Below are positions 1 through 8,853 of a stretch of 64,000 bases of DNA, one piece after another (the stretch's first letter is position 1; each line of letters starts with the position of its first letter). Under the pieces are notes generated by a model, which was not told the origin of the DNA, did not search any database, and saw only the letters and a program-made list of their open reading frames with translations. The position numbers were made by a program, and so were the translations under genes. The DNA is from Synergistota bacterium (lineage in GTDB: Bacteria; Synergistota; GBS-1): NCBI GenBank assembly GCA_025060595.1, contig JANXBX010000004.1:132827-196826 (forward strand), given 5' to 3'.

Positions 1-824
1 CCTTCCCCATAGGGCCTATTCATCAGAAACAAAACATTATCATCTACATGTTGTATAGGTATATCAAAATAAGAACATACCTTCTCTAAAGATAAGATAG
101 TCTCTACTAATTCCCCATCTATTTTAGCTGGATGAAGATAAAGAACCCTTACCCAAAAATCCCCTCCTAACTCAGAAAGTTTTCTTAAGAGCAGGGAAAG
201 AGACAAAGGATACAAAGTACTATCCTGAGACACCAGAACAACCTCTTTTTTTCCACTTCTTATAAAATCCTCAACCTCTTTCAAAATCTCATCTAAAGGT
301 CTAGCTCTATAGGGCCCTCTTATATTAGGAATAACACAATAACTACATCTATTATTACACCCCTCGGCTATTTTAACATAAGCATAAAAGGTTTTCTTTA
401 AAGGGAAGCGTAATCCACTCTCAACCCATCTATCTGGAAAGGGCTTAAGGAAAAATTCCCCTTCAGCCTTATTCTTCAAAGCTTTAAATAAAAACTCCCC
501 AACTTCCTGAGGATAGCTGGTACCTGCAAAATAGTCCACCTCTTCAAGTTCTTTTAAGCTCCTCTCTCCAAGTCTTTGAACTAGACATCCAACAAGAGCT
601 ATTCTTTTAATTACACCTTCCCTCTTAAGTTGAACAAGCTTTTTAAGCCAAGAGTAAGATTCGCTCACTGCTGAATCTATAAAAGCACATGTATTCAACA
701 CAACAAGGTCAACATCCTCCAAACTTGATGAATAATCTAATCCTGCTTCAACAAGCTTACCAGCTATAAGCTCACTATCGACTTCGTTTTTAGGACAACC
801 TAAACTAATAATTCCAAATCTCAA
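1..824 (-). CDS. rimO: Ribosomal protein S12 methylthiotransferase RimO (partial, 3' end outside window)
   Basis: Radical-SAM enzyme that adds a methylthio group to an aspartate of ribosomal protein S12. The visible part starts with the MTTase N-terminal domain (ISLGCPKNEVDSE, then NTCAF) and continues into the radical-SAM domain with the cluster motif GCNNRCSYCVIP (CxxxCxxC) near minus-strand position 350. The reading frame is open to base 1, so the C-terminal part and TRAM domain lie outside. There is no in-frame ATG; a TTG at 824 lies downstream of GGAGG at about 840 and gives a start right before the conserved N terminus. It is the last visible gene of the minus-strand operon. MiaB is the main alternative, but SLGCPKN and the overall pattern favour RimO. 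Confidence 0.9.
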   Translation of the reverse strand, partial: MRFGIISLGCPKNEVDSELIAGKLVEAGLDYSSSLEDVDLVVLNTCAFIDSAVSESYSWLKKLVQLKREGVIKRIALVGCLVQRLGERSLKELEEVDYFAGTSYPQEVGEFLFKALKNKAEGEFFLKPFPDRWVESGLRFPLKKTFYAYVKIAEGCNNRCSYCVIPNIRGPYRARPLDEILKEVEDFIRSGKKEVVLVSQDSTLYPLSLSLLLRKLSELGGDFWVRVLYLHPAKIDGELVETILSLEKVCSYFDIPIQHVDDNVLFLMNRPYGE

Positions 825-851
825 GTCCTCTAAACAACCTCCCTCTTTCCA

Positions 852-1739
852 CTATGGGAACACCATATCTACAACTCCACCTTTACTTGAAGGTAAAGGA
901 ACCTCTTTATCATTAAAATAAACCTTAACACCAGCTATATTTCCAAATCTTACCATTATATTTTCCTCAGCTTCCCAAAGCTTTTCATCCCCTTTAACAA
1001 GAACTCCCTCAAAAATCTTCTTTCCGTCTGCTAATACTCTAATCCAACATCTTCCCACAGCTATAACCTTTAACCTAAGCTTTTCTGCTTTATGAGTAAC
1101 AGGCTTCTCTGGAGCTGACGAAGCTAAAGGCAAACTTTGGGTTGACATCATCGTTGGAAGAGAGGTAGTCGCAGAGGAAACCGCTTCTTCATGCTTGATC
1201 GATTGGGTTGAGTGAGCAACCAATCCCTCTTTAGCCTCGTTCTTTAAGCTCTCCGATGAAGGTACCTGAGCAACTTGAGACCCTTTTAAAAAGGTCCGAC
1301 TTAAAATGTTAATACTCCCTGTCCAAGAAGCATAAAAGTAAAGGCCCCCTCCTAAAAGAAGAACCAAAAGAAAAGTTATAAGCAACCACGGTCTTTTAGG
1401 TTTAACACTCTTTTCAACGTTAGCATCATAAGCAGGTAATTTCTCTTTAGCTTCTTTAAGGACCTGACTATCATAAGACTCTTTTCTAATAGCCTTATAG
1501 ATCTCCTTTAGCTCATCAGGATCAAGACCTAATGCTAAAGAAATATTCCTTATAAAACCCTTAACATATACATCCCCAGGAAGAACGTCAAAATTTTCCT
1601 CCTCTATAGCTTTTATAAATTCCTTACTTATTTTAGTAACATCCGAAAGATATTCTATACTTATACCCTTTTTCTCTCGCTCTCTCCTTATTATCTCCCC
1701 CAGACTTCTTCTTTCCCTAGCCTCCATAGCCTTAATCAC
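852..1739 (-). CDS. RodZ-like membrane protein with HTH and DUF4115 domains
   Basis: Predicted bitopic protein of 295 residues. An N-terminal cro/C1-type HTH_25 domain (about residues 12-80, with GEIIRREREKKGIS and VKGFIRNISLALGLDP) is followed by a linker, one transmembrane segment (about 118-138) and a Ser/Thr-rich spacer. It ends in a C-terminal beta-rich DUF4115-type domain with WIRVLADGK and FEGVLVKGD. This is the layout of RodZ, which links the MreB cytoskeleton to the cell envelope. The GTG start at 1739 overlaps the rpe stop by 8 bases (GTGATTAA), implying translational coupling; an ATG four codons later is the alternative. Function is inferred from architecture only; mreB is not in the window. 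Confidence 0.75.
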   Translation of the reverse strand: MIKAMEARERRSLGEIIRREREKKGISIEYLSDVTKISKEFIKAIEEENFDVLPGDVYVKGFIRNISLALGLDPDELKEIYKAIRKESYDSQVLKEAKEKLPAYDANVEKSVKPKRPWLLITFLLVLLLGGGLYFYASWTGSINILSRTFLKGSQVAQVPSSESLKNEAKEGLVAHSTQSIKHEEAVSSATTSLPTMMSTQSLPLASSAPEKPVTHKAEKLRLKVIAVGRCWIRVLADGKKIFEGVLVKGDEKLWEAEENIMVRFGNIAGVKVYFNDKEVPLPSSKGGVVDMVFP

Positions 1740-2388
1740 CTCTTAAAACTTTTATTGCCGCAATCGGATCATCACTACAAAAAACAGAAGCTCCTCCTAC
1801 CAAAACTGTAGCACCAGCCTCCCTTAAAGCAAGGGCATTTGAAGAGTTTACACCACCATCTACAACTATTTCAAATCCTAATCCTTCTTTATCCCTAAAC
1901 TCTCTCAGAGATTTGATTTTTTCTAAAACCCACGATATGAAAGATTGTCCACTGAAACCAGGATCGACACTCATCATCAAAACGTAATCTATCTCAGTTA
2001 ATATAAACTTAGCGCTCTCCCATAAAGTGGCAGGATTAAAAGCTATTCCTGCCTTCTTCCCTTTCTCCTTTATACTCCTTATAAGCCTTAAGGGGTGCCT
2101 TTCTGCCTCCCAATGAAATATCAAAATATCCCCACCACTTTCTATAAAGCGGTCTACCCAGAAGGAAGGGTTTTCCACCATAAGATGAACCTCTAATAAA
2201 AAAGAATTAAATTTTTTCTTTATATCTTCTACAAGCTTAGGTCCAAAAGATAAATTGGGTACAAAATGTCCATCCATAATATCTACATGAAGAAGATCCA
2301 ACTCGTTTTCTATCTTACGCAAGGCTTCCCCCAAGTTTAGAATATCAGCAGCAAGAATAGAAGGAGCTACTTTTACTCTTTTCTCCAT
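1732..2388 (-). CDS. rpe: Ribulose-phosphate 3-epimerase
   Basis: Cytosolic TIM-barrel enzyme of the pentose phosphate pathway that interconverts ribulose 5-phosphate and xylulose 5-phosphate. The family signatures are all present: APSILAAD at the N terminus, LHVDIMDGHFVPN carrying metal-binding His and Asp, HLMVENP, MSVDPGFSGQ with the catalytic Asp region, and the phosphate-binding VDGGVN near residue 177. The length of 218 residues is normal. The ATG at 2388 overlaps the end of the PASTA gene by 16 bases, and the stop overlaps the RodZ-like start. Confidence 0.96.
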   Translation of the reverse strand: MEKRVKVAPSILAADILNLGEALRKIENELDLLHVDIMDGHFVPNLSFGPKLVEDIKKKFNSFLLEVHLMVENPSFWVDRFIESGGDILIFHWEAERHPLRLIRSIKEKGKKAGIAFNPATLWESAKFILTEIDYVLMMSVDPGFSGQSFISWVLEKIKSLREFRDKEGLGFEIVVDGGVNSSNALALREAGATVLVGGASVFCSDDPIAAIKVLRGD

Positions 2389-3416
2389 GGATATCTATCC
2401 TCCGCATAAAACTCACCATCAAGTTGAACTCTTATAACATTATCACCAACAGCAGGAATTCTCAAGTTAATGGTTTCTCCAGACTTACATTTTTTGTTAA
2501 AAATTACATGCTGGCCACCCGAATCTATCTGGATAATCTCAACTAACCTTTCAGGTTTACCTGGAGGAACAGTAAAACTAAAATCTATTATTCTTCCCCC
2601 CTTGGGGACAGCAAGCTCGATCTTTTCCAAGCTACTTGTAGAAGGAGACACCATGCTTGTGGTCGTTGGAAGAACAGTTTCCTGTTTTGTTTCCACAGGC
2701 TTCTCAACCACCTCCTTCGATGGCGCCTTTCTCACAACTAAATTAATTTCGCCACCAGGTGAAACAGAAGAGAAAGGAGACGGTTCCTGAGATAATACGA
2801 TACCCTCCTCTCCACTTTCAACCTTCTCTGAGATTTTACCCAACTTAAATCCCTTTTCCTGAATAACCTTTTTCGCTTCATTTAAGGAAAGACCTACAAG
2901 ATCAGGAACAGAAACCTCTTTTACTTCATAACCCAGACTAACAAGAAGATCAATTTTACTTCCCCTTTTAACTCTTCTACTAGGAGATATAGATTGACCA
3001 ATTACTATGTTTTCAGCTCCCAAAAAGGATCTAATGCTTATAACATCTCCTATAACGAGACCGGCTTCCTTTATAAAAGCATTAACTTCACTAAGCTTGC
3101 GCCCGATAAGCTCAGGAACCAAAACCATATCACCTTTACCACTTATGACCACCTCGATAGTACTTCCTTTTCTAACGCTCAAGCCTGGAAGGGGTTTTTG
3201 CGAAACTATATAGTTTGGAGGAAACGTAGAACTTTCCTCCTCTCCGACCACTTTTATGTTAAGACCAACGCTATTAAGTAACTTTGTAGCTGATGTAATT
3301 TCCTTACCAACTAAGGGAGGAACAGGAACCTTGGTAACTCCTATACTTAAGTAAACATAGAGAAAACCCAAAACTACACCTATTAAGATCATCACCAAAA
3401 GTTTCCATCTTTTCAA
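2373..3416 (-). CDS. PASTA-domain membrane protein without kinase domain
   Basis: Protein of 347 residues with a short cytosolic start, one transmembrane helix (about 5-27) and three tandem PASTA domains (about 31-93, 97-162 and 168-231). These show the recurring pattern of VP-x-LVG, a helix and a final strand with GS(T/K)I. A Ser/Thr/Pro/Glu-rich linker and a small beta-rich C-terminal domain (about 263-347) follow. PASTA repeats normally bind peptidoglycan or muropeptides at the tail of Ser/Thr kinases or class B penicillin-binding proteins, but here no catalytic domain is attached, so an extracytoplasmic wall-sensing or scaffold role is inferred. It lies 6 bases after rsmB and overlaps rpe by 16 bases. 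Confidence 0.85.
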   Translation of the reverse strand: MKRWKLLVMILIGVVLGFLYVYLSIGVTKVPVPPLVGKEITSATKLLNSVGLNIKVVGEEESSTFPPNYIVSQKPLPGLSVRKGSTIEVVISGKGDMVLVPELIGRKLSEVNAFIKEAGLVIGDVISIRSFLGAENIVIGQSISPSRRVKRGSKIDLLVSLGYEVKEVSVPDLVGLSLNEAKKVIQEKGFKLGKISEKVESGEEGIVLSQEPSPFSSVSPGGEINLVVRKAPSKEVVEKPVETKQETVLPTTTSMVSPSTSSLEKIELAVPKGGRIIDFSFTVPPGKPERLVEIIQIDSGGQHVIFNKKCKSGETINLRIPAVGDNVIRVQLDGEFYAEDRYPWRKE

Positions 3417-3422
3417 ATCTTC

Positions 3423-4721
3423 TCACCTCCTTAAAAGAAGAGCAAAAAAACCATCTTCTATGTAATAACCATAATCAGTAGCTTTCATTACCATAGGTTT
3501 AAGCCATTCTGGATTAAGTATCTCATACTCCGGATGTATCTTCAAGAATTCTCTCACTATTTCTTCATTCTCCTCAGGGAAAAAAGTACAAGTAGAATAA
3601 ACCAAATATCCTCCTCGCTTAAGGTATGCTGAAGAAACATCTATTAAACTTTTTTGAAGGTTAACCAGCTCTCTTATTCCTGCGGGAGTAATCCTAAGCT
3701 TTATCTCCGGTTTACCCCCAAGGTCAGCAAGATTAGAGCAAGGAACATCGAGCAAAATCTTCGAAGCCCAGCTTTTCAACTTAGGGTCTAAGATTCTCAA
3801 ATCCATCGCAATCAGCGCATCTGCTTTGTAACTAAGCTTGCTCAAAAAACTCCTTAATACCTTAAGCTTCCATGGATAAATGTCTACAGAAACCAATTTT
3901 CCTTTACCATTCAACCTCTGAGCTATATCCGCAGATTTTACACCTCTACCCGCACACAAATCTAATACATTATCTCCCTCCTGAATTTCAAGGGATTTAA
4001 CAGCAAGCATAGAAGATAAGCTCTCCATCCAAAAAAGCCCCTCATCCCAGCCTGGTATATCTCGAGGGAAAACAGAACTCCTGATTAAAAAACACCCTTT
4101 AAGCAAAGGGATTTTTTCTAAAATTAACCCTTTTTCTTTAAGAGAAATAGAAAAAGCCTCTTCATCAGTCTTTTTCAAGTTAACATGAACATATAACTTT
4201 GGTTTATCATTACCTCTTTTCAAAAGCTCTTTAACAAACTCTTCATCCTTAAAGTAGCCTAACAGAGCCTCAACCAACCATTCAGGATAGGAAAACTTCA
4301 AAGCAAGATTATCTTGAGGAGGCTCAACTTTCTCTCTAAGGTAAGCTCTTAAAACAGCATTTACTAAATTACCAATCCCCCCATGGAAATACTTCTTCGC
4401 AAGCTCAACAAGTCTAAAGCAAATAAAAGGTGCTTTTTCCGAAGAGTGAAATCTTAACTGGTAAAGCCCAATAAGTATAATCCATTTAGCTAAATTAGGA
4501 AGCTTCGCCCATTTTTTCTCACCAACAAGTCTCCTTGCTATCCACTTAAGAAGATAGATATAACGTACAACCCCATAGCATATATCCGTCACAAACCTAG
4601 AAGCTTCAGACGGGATCTTCCCAGAATCTATGGAGCTCCTCAAAAGTGGCTCTAACCAACCACCTTTTTCTACTTTTATAAGAATATCAAAAGCGTACTC
4701 TTCCCAAATCTTTTCTCTCAA
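3423..4721 (-). CDS. rsmB: 16S rRNA (cytosine-C5)-methyltransferase RsmB
   Basis: SAM-dependent methyltransferase for m5C967 of 16S rRNA. An N-terminal NusB-like RNA-binding domain (about 1-140, with GVVRYIYLLKW and VNAVLR) is followed by the Rossmann methyltransferase domain: motif I LDLCAGRGVKSADIA, motif IV DVPCSNLADLGG and motif VI STCTFFPEENEEIV with the catalytic cysteine. Motif IV is unusual because the common PCSG-LG is PCSNLAD here. The length of 432 residues is normal. The start is TTG at 4721, inside the last 35 bases of the upstream DUF6391 gene, with AGGA close upstream. Confidence 0.93.
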   Translation of the reverse strand: MREKIWEEYAFDILIKVEKGGWLEPLLRSSIDSGKIPSEASRFVTDICYGVVRYIYLLKWIARRLVGEKKWAKLPNLAKWIILIGLYQLRFHSSEKAPFICFRLVELAKKYFHGGIGNLVNAVLRAYLREKVEPPQDNLALKFSYPEWLVEALLGYFKDEEFVKELLKRGNDKPKLYVHVNLKKTDEEAFSISLKEKGLILEKIPLLKGCFLIRSSVFPRDIPGWDEGLFWMESLSSMLAVKSLEIQEGDNVLDLCAGRGVKSADIAQRLNGKGKLVSVDIYPWKLKVLRSFLSKLSYKADALIAMDLRILDPKLKSWASKILLDVPCSNLADLGGKPEIKLRITPAGIRELVNLQKSLIDVSSAYLKRGGYLVYSTCTFFPEENEEIVREFLKIHPEYEILNPEWLKPMVMKATDYGYYIEDGFFALLLRR

Positions 4722-5376
4722 CAGTCCTCACAAAAAAGTCTGTGGGAATGTAAAAGAAAGGCAACCCCCACATTTTGATTCCCCTTCCACCATATTCTAC
4801 TCCAACTATTTCCATATCCGTAACATCAGCGAAAGTAGTAAGCTTACGCTGAACCCACGGACCGAATAACGGACCAAGAATATAAGATAGCGCAAGAGCT
4901 ATAACTATATTTAATACTGTTAAATATCCTGTTACAAATAGTAAAAGCAAAAAGGCAACCGCAGAAACAAAATTAACCATTGCCATAGTAGTACCGCATC
5001 TTTTGTGAACAGCTAATTCCTTTTCCCCGTTTTTCAACCTAAATAAAGCAACACGAGCAGCCTCTTCAAGTAAAAAAGGGTCAACGAAACCCTTTATATA
5101 AAATCCATCCACTCTAGCTAAACCAGCTAAATTAGTCGGACCAAACCTCTCTTCTATAACATTTATAGTCGCATGTTCAAGGGCATGATTCTTTCTAAGC
5201 TTCTTGTTTGTAGCTATCTTTAATATTTCCACAGGGACAGTAAGTATAGTATAAAGAGAATACATAATAAAGCCAAATGGAAGAAAGAAAAGAAGAGCTA
5301 AAAAAAAGAGGAGGAGAAAGGGAAAGAGCCAAGGAACAAAAAAGAGAAATAGCAAAAGGAATAATATTAGTGGCAA
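4687..5376 (-). CDS. DUF6391-family membrane protein
   Basis: Protein of 229 residues, recognised as the DUF6391 family from the HALEHATINV motif (about residue 64) followed by RFGPTNLAGLARVDGFYIKG. It starts with a long hydrophobic hairpin (about 2-45) and has two further transmembrane helices (about 128-175). Its function is unknown. The HxxEH-like HALEHAT motif looks as though it could bind metal, but that is only a suggestion. The start is TTG at 5376, 1 base after the zinc peptidase gene; the last 35 bases overlap rsmB. Constant company with a membrane zinc peptidase suggests a shared envelope function. Confidence 0.7.
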   Translation of the reverse strand: MPLILFLLLFLFFVPWLFPFLLLFFLALLFFLPFGFIMYSLYTILTVPVEILKIATNKKLRKNHALEHATINVIEERFGPTNLAGLARVDGFYIKGFVDPFLLEEAARVALFRLKNGEKELAVHKRCGTTMAMVNFVSAVAFLLLLFVTGYLTVLNIVIALALSYILGPLFGPWVQRKLTTFADVTDMEIVGVEYGGRGIKMWGLPFFYIPTDFFVRTVERKDLGRVRF

Positions 5377-5377
5377 C

Positions 5378-6061
5378 CTATTCCCTCTCTCCTCTCAAGA
5401 TTAAAAGTCTTACAAGTTGAAGGGCAGCCATCGCAGTTGCAGCAATATAAGTTAAAGCAGCTGCTCCCAGTACCTCTTCTATAGCCCTAACTTCCCTTCC
5501 AGACACATAGCCGCTTGAATAAAGCACCTTAACAGCCCTTGAGCTAGCATTAAACTCAACAGGAAGGGTTATAAGCTGAAATAGCACTGCTCCTGAAAAG
5601 GCTATTATACCCACATCCATAAGGCTCGGGATGCCAAAAATAAACCCTAGGAGGAAAAATGGTATAGCGAGTTGAGAACCAATGTTAGCCACAGGAACTA
5701 TCGCATTTCTCAGAGAAAGAGGTAAGTAACCTGTAGCATGTTGAATAGCATGCCCTACCTCATGAGCTGCTATACCTATAGCCGCTATTGAACGACTATT
5801 GTAAACTTCAGATGAGAGTCTTAGAATCCTTGAACGTGGATCATAATGATCTGTTAACTCTCCTGGAACCATATCTACAGGAACGTGTGTTAAGCCACTC
5901 CTATCAAGCATTTCACGAGCAACAACCCAAGCCGGTTTGCCAATCCCTGCTGGAATAGCCGAATATTTTCTATAAGTCGATTGGACCTTCGCTTGAGCAT
6001 ATATTGCAAGAATCAACGCTGGCATGAGAAGTATAAAAGTCCAGTCTCCTAAATAAAGCAT
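5378..6061 (-). CDS. YugP-type neutral zinc metallopeptidase
   Basis: Membrane-embedded peptidase of the Zn_peptidase_2 (YugP) family, 227 residues. An N-terminal transmembrane segment (about 4-24) precedes a domain with VVAREMLDRSGL and the zinc motif AAHEVGHAIQHATGY (HEVGH, about residues 100-104); two or three further helices follow (about 117-165 and 200-222). The substrate is unknown in the family; envelope protein processing is the usual inference. The ATG at 6061 directly follows the iorB stop, so it is in the same transcript. Confidence 0.88.
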   Translation of the reverse strand: MLYLGDWTFILLMPALILAIYAQAKVQSTYRKYSAIPAGIGKPAWVVAREMLDRSGLTHVPVDMVPGELTDHYDPRSRILRLSSEVYNSRSIAAIGIAAHEVGHAIQHATGYLPLSLRNAIVPVANIGSQLAIPFFLLGFIFGIPSLMDVGIIAFSGAVLFQLITLPVEFNASSRAVKVLYSSGYVSGREVRAIEEVLGAAALTYIAATAMAALQLVRLLILRGERE

Positions 6062-6625
6062 TCAAATCACCTCCTTAATCTCGGCTCTTTTACCCAAGTC
6101 AAAGGCCTTTAAGTTTATATCCCTAAACTTGTATGGAATTATATTCTCTATAACTTTCCTAAGGCCCTCTGACGGGAAAAGGTCCTCTCTCAAAGAGGAA
6201 AGAGCACCTAACATAACTACGTTTAAAACGCTAGGATTTCCAAGCTCCCAAAGAGCTACTTTATATCCATCTACAATATAAAGCTTTATCTTTCTTCCCT
6301 TTATTAGCTCTTCTATAACAGGATGGTTAACTTTGAAATTAATATCACCATTTAAAACAGCAAGCCCTCCCTCTTTTAAGAAAGGCAAATTCATTAAACC
6401 CTCGTTCCAGTCAAAAGAAAGGAGTATGTCAGCTTCCCCTCTCATCACAAGAGGACTTTTGTAATGTCCTATCTTAAGATGAGATACAACGCTTCCGCCT
6501 CTCTGTGCCATTCCATGAATTTCAGAGCCTATCACATTAAATCCTTTAGATAGAGCATATTCTCCTATAGCGCGAGTAGCCAAAAGTATTCCCTGTCCTC
6601 CTATACCACAAAAGACCATCTGCAT
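6062..6625 (-). CDS. iorB: Indolepyruvate ferredoxin oxidoreductase, beta subunit
   Basis: Small subunit (187 residues, the pyruvate ferredoxin oxidoreductase gamma-type domain) of the IorAB complex. The complex oxidises aryl-pyruvates from aromatic amino acid transamination to aryl-acetyl-CoA while reducing ferredoxin. The N terminus GIGGQGILLATRAIGEYAL and the EIHGMAQRGGSVVSHLKIG stretch are diagnostic. It lies 3 bases downstream of iorA in the same transcript. It points to amino-acid fermentation in the cytosol. Confidence 0.93.
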   Translation of the reverse strand: MQMVFCGIGGQGILLATRAIGEYALSKGFNVIGSEIHGMAQRGGSVVSHLKIGHYKSPLVMRGEADILLSFDWNEGLMNLPFLKEGGLAVLNGDINFKVNHPVIEELIKGRKIKLYIVDGYKVALWELGNPSVLNVVMLGALSSLREDLFPSEGLRKVIENIIPYKFRDINLKAFDLGKRAEIKEVI

Positions 6626-6628
6626 GAT

Positions 6629-8428
6629 CTACTCCTCCTTTATAGCTTTAACTGGACAAATTTGAGTACAAACACCACAGTTAATACAAAACCTTAAATC
6701 TATAAAGGCCTTTCTTTTATCACTATTAAAACCTAAACCTGGACAACCAAACTCACTTATACAATATCTACAACCAACACATTTCCCTTCATCCACATAT
6801 ATCTTTTTATCATAGCGCTTTCGCTCAAGAAGCTTACAAGGATGTTTAGATATCACCACTGCCACTTTACCTTCTTTCTTAACATAATTCCAAGCTTCTT
6901 TAAGAAGTTCTATAGTCTCAACAATATTATAAGGATCAACTGTCTTAACAAACTTTACACCACATCCCTCAACTAGCTTAATAAGATCCACCCTCTCTCC
7001 ATCTTTCATTACGTTTACCCCTGACTCAGGAGTAGGTTGCCCTCCTGTCATAGCAGTAACATGATTATCGAGTATAAAGAGTATGAACCTATGTTTATTA
7101 TAAACAGCATTTATGAGCCCAGGAACTCCCATATGGTAAAAAGTAGAGTCTCCTATTGTAGACACAACCGGAACATTATCTCCTAAAGCTATACTAAAAC
7201 CAGATCCCATCGTAACAGCTCCACCCATACACATAACACTATCTACAGCCTTTTGATTAATACCTAAAGTATAGCAACCTATATCACTCGGGTAAACACC
7301 GTCTGGAAAAGCTTTTCTCATGGCAAAGAAAGCCGCGCGATGCGGACACCCTGCACATAGTATTGGTCTTCTTACACTAATCCCTAAAGAAGATAAGACC
7401 TCGTTATACCCTTCTGGCACTTTAAGAAAGTCAATTTTAAAAAACTTCGATAAGACAGAAGCTATAACCTCAGGTGTAAGCTCTCCCGCTGCAGGAACAA
7501 TGCCATTCCACTTACCCAAGACCCTTTCTCTTTCAGGAAGCTGTACTTCTACTACAGGATAAGTCTCTTCAAAAACTAATACTTTATCGCATAACGAGAG
7601 AAACTCCTCTATTATCCTTTCATCCACTGGAAAAGCTCTTCCTATCTTTAACAGCGGAACATCTATATGGTGCCTATCAATTATATCTTTAACCACAGAG
7701 TAACTCACACCACTTGCTATTATACCAAGCCCGGCCCTTTTAGGGTTCTCTATTCTAGAGAAAGGATCTTTCTCCTTACTGATTTCTTTCATTTTTTCAT
7801 TTAACCTTTCATGATGCTTTCTTCTCACAGCTGGAAGGCAAACCCATCTCTGCGGATTTTTAAGAAAATTACCTTGCCGACGTTTAAAATCTATTTTCTC
7901 AACAGGCACATTTTGCCTCGCATGACACACTCTTAAACCAGGCCTAAGCATAACTAAAATATTATACTTCTCTGAAAAATCATATGCAAACTTCACCATT
8001 TCCTTAGCTTCCCTAGGAGAAGAGGGATCATAAACAGGCACCTTGGCCATCATAGCAGCAAATCTACTATCCTGCTCTGTTTGAGAACTATGAGGACCAG
8101 GATCATCAGCCGAGATAACTAAAAAACCAGCAGCTATATCGTTATAAGCCACACTCATAAAAGGATCAAAAGCAACATTAAGACCCACCTGCTTCATAGC
8201 AACTGCTGCTCTTTTACCAGCAAAAGAAACAGTCGCAGCTATCTCAAAAGCAACCTTTTCGTTAACACACCACTCTACATTAGCATCTATTCCCTCCTCC
8301 TTATAGAAATCAGCAACTGCAGGAAGAATCTCAGAAGATGGAGTCCCAGGATAAGAGGTTACTACCTCTACGCTACATTCTACTATTCCACGAGCTATGG
8401 CTTCATTTCCAAGCAAAAGCTTTTCCAT
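6629..8428 (-). CDS. iorA: Indolepyruvate ferredoxin oxidoreductase, alpha subunit
   Basis: Large catalytic subunit (599 residues) of the thiamine-diphosphate-dependent IorAB complex. The N-terminal pyrimidine-binding domain starts LLGNEAIARGIVE and contains SYPGTPSSEI. The TPP-binding domain is near residues 355-480, with CAGCPHRA, GDSTFYHMG and ILDNHVTAMTGGQPTP. The C terminus is a two-cluster ferredoxin domain (about 542-599) with CVGCRYC plus a later CP, and CINCGVCTQICP. All eight cluster cysteines are present. It is transcribed after the thioesterase gene and before iorB. Confidence 0.96.
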   Translation of the reverse strand: MEKLLLGNEAIARGIVECSVEVVTSYPGTPSSEILPAVADFYKEEGIDANVEWCVNEKVAFEIAATVSFAGKRAAVAMKQVGLNVAFDPFMSVAYNDIAAGFLVISADDPGPHSSQTEQDSRFAAMMAKVPVYDPSSPREAKEMVKFAYDFSEKYNILVMLRPGLRVCHARQNVPVEKIDFKRRQGNFLKNPQRWVCLPAVRRKHHERLNEKMKEISKEKDPFSRIENPKRAGLGIIASGVSYSVVKDIIDRHHIDVPLLKIGRAFPVDERIIEEFLSLCDKVLVFEETYPVVEVQLPERERVLGKWNGIVPAAGELTPEVIASVLSKFFKIDFLKVPEGYNEVLSSLGISVRRPILCAGCPHRAAFFAMRKAFPDGVYPSDIGCYTLGINQKAVDSVMCMGGAVTMGSGFSIALGDNVPVVSTIGDSTFYHMGVPGLINAVYNKHRFILFILDNHVTAMTGGQPTPESGVNVMKDGERVDLIKLVEGCGVKFVKTVDPYNIVETIELLKEAWNYVKKEGKVAVVISKHPCKLLERKRYDKKIYVDEGKCVGCRYCISEFGCPGLGFNSDKRKAFIDLRFCINCGVCTQICPVKAIKEE

Positions 8429-8433
8429 AAAAA

Positions 8434-8829
8434 CTAGCCCTCCCTTCTTATAATTAAAAGAAACTCCTCTGGAACCTTAACCATTTTACCATTTTTGTCT
8501 ACAAAACAATGCTTTGTTCTTCCTAATGCTATTAGTTTACCATCCCGCTCAACTCTATATAAGAAACTCACAGAGTAATCTTTTATTTCCTCTATTTTAA
8601 CTTTAATGGATATAAGGTCATCATAAAAAGCGGGTGCTTTATACCTACACCAAGATTCCACAGCCGGCATGAATATTCCTCTTTTCTCAAGCTCAGAGTA
8701 TGGAAATCCCAAACTTCTGCAAAACTCTGTTCTGCCAACTTCAAACCAGTCTAAATACCTTCCATAGTAAACCACACCCATTTTATCAGTTTCTCCATAA
8801 CGAACTCTTAAACTAACTTCTACTTCCAT
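8434..8829 (-). CDS. YbgC/4HBT-family acyl-CoA thioesterase
   Basis: Hot-dog-fold thioesterase of 131 residues. The YbgC active-site pattern is visible as GETDKMGVVYYGRYLDWFEVGRTEF, with the catalytic aspartate at about residue 14, followed by FSPY-like and KAPAFYDDLI segments. It is the first gene of the long minus-strand operon, 5 bases before iorA. This makes hydrolysis of aryl-acetyl-CoA or another IorAB product a reasonable inference, but the substrate cannot be read from sequence. Confidence 0.85.
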   Translation of the reverse strand: MEVEVSLRVRYGETDKMGVVYYGRYLDWFEVGRTEFCRSLGFPYSELEKRGIFMPAVESWCRYKAPAFYDDLISIKVKIEEIKDYSVSFLYRVERDGKLIALGRTKHCFVDKNGKMVKVPEEFLLIIRREG

Positions 8830-8853
8830 GAAGATCCCCCCTGAATAAAAAAA

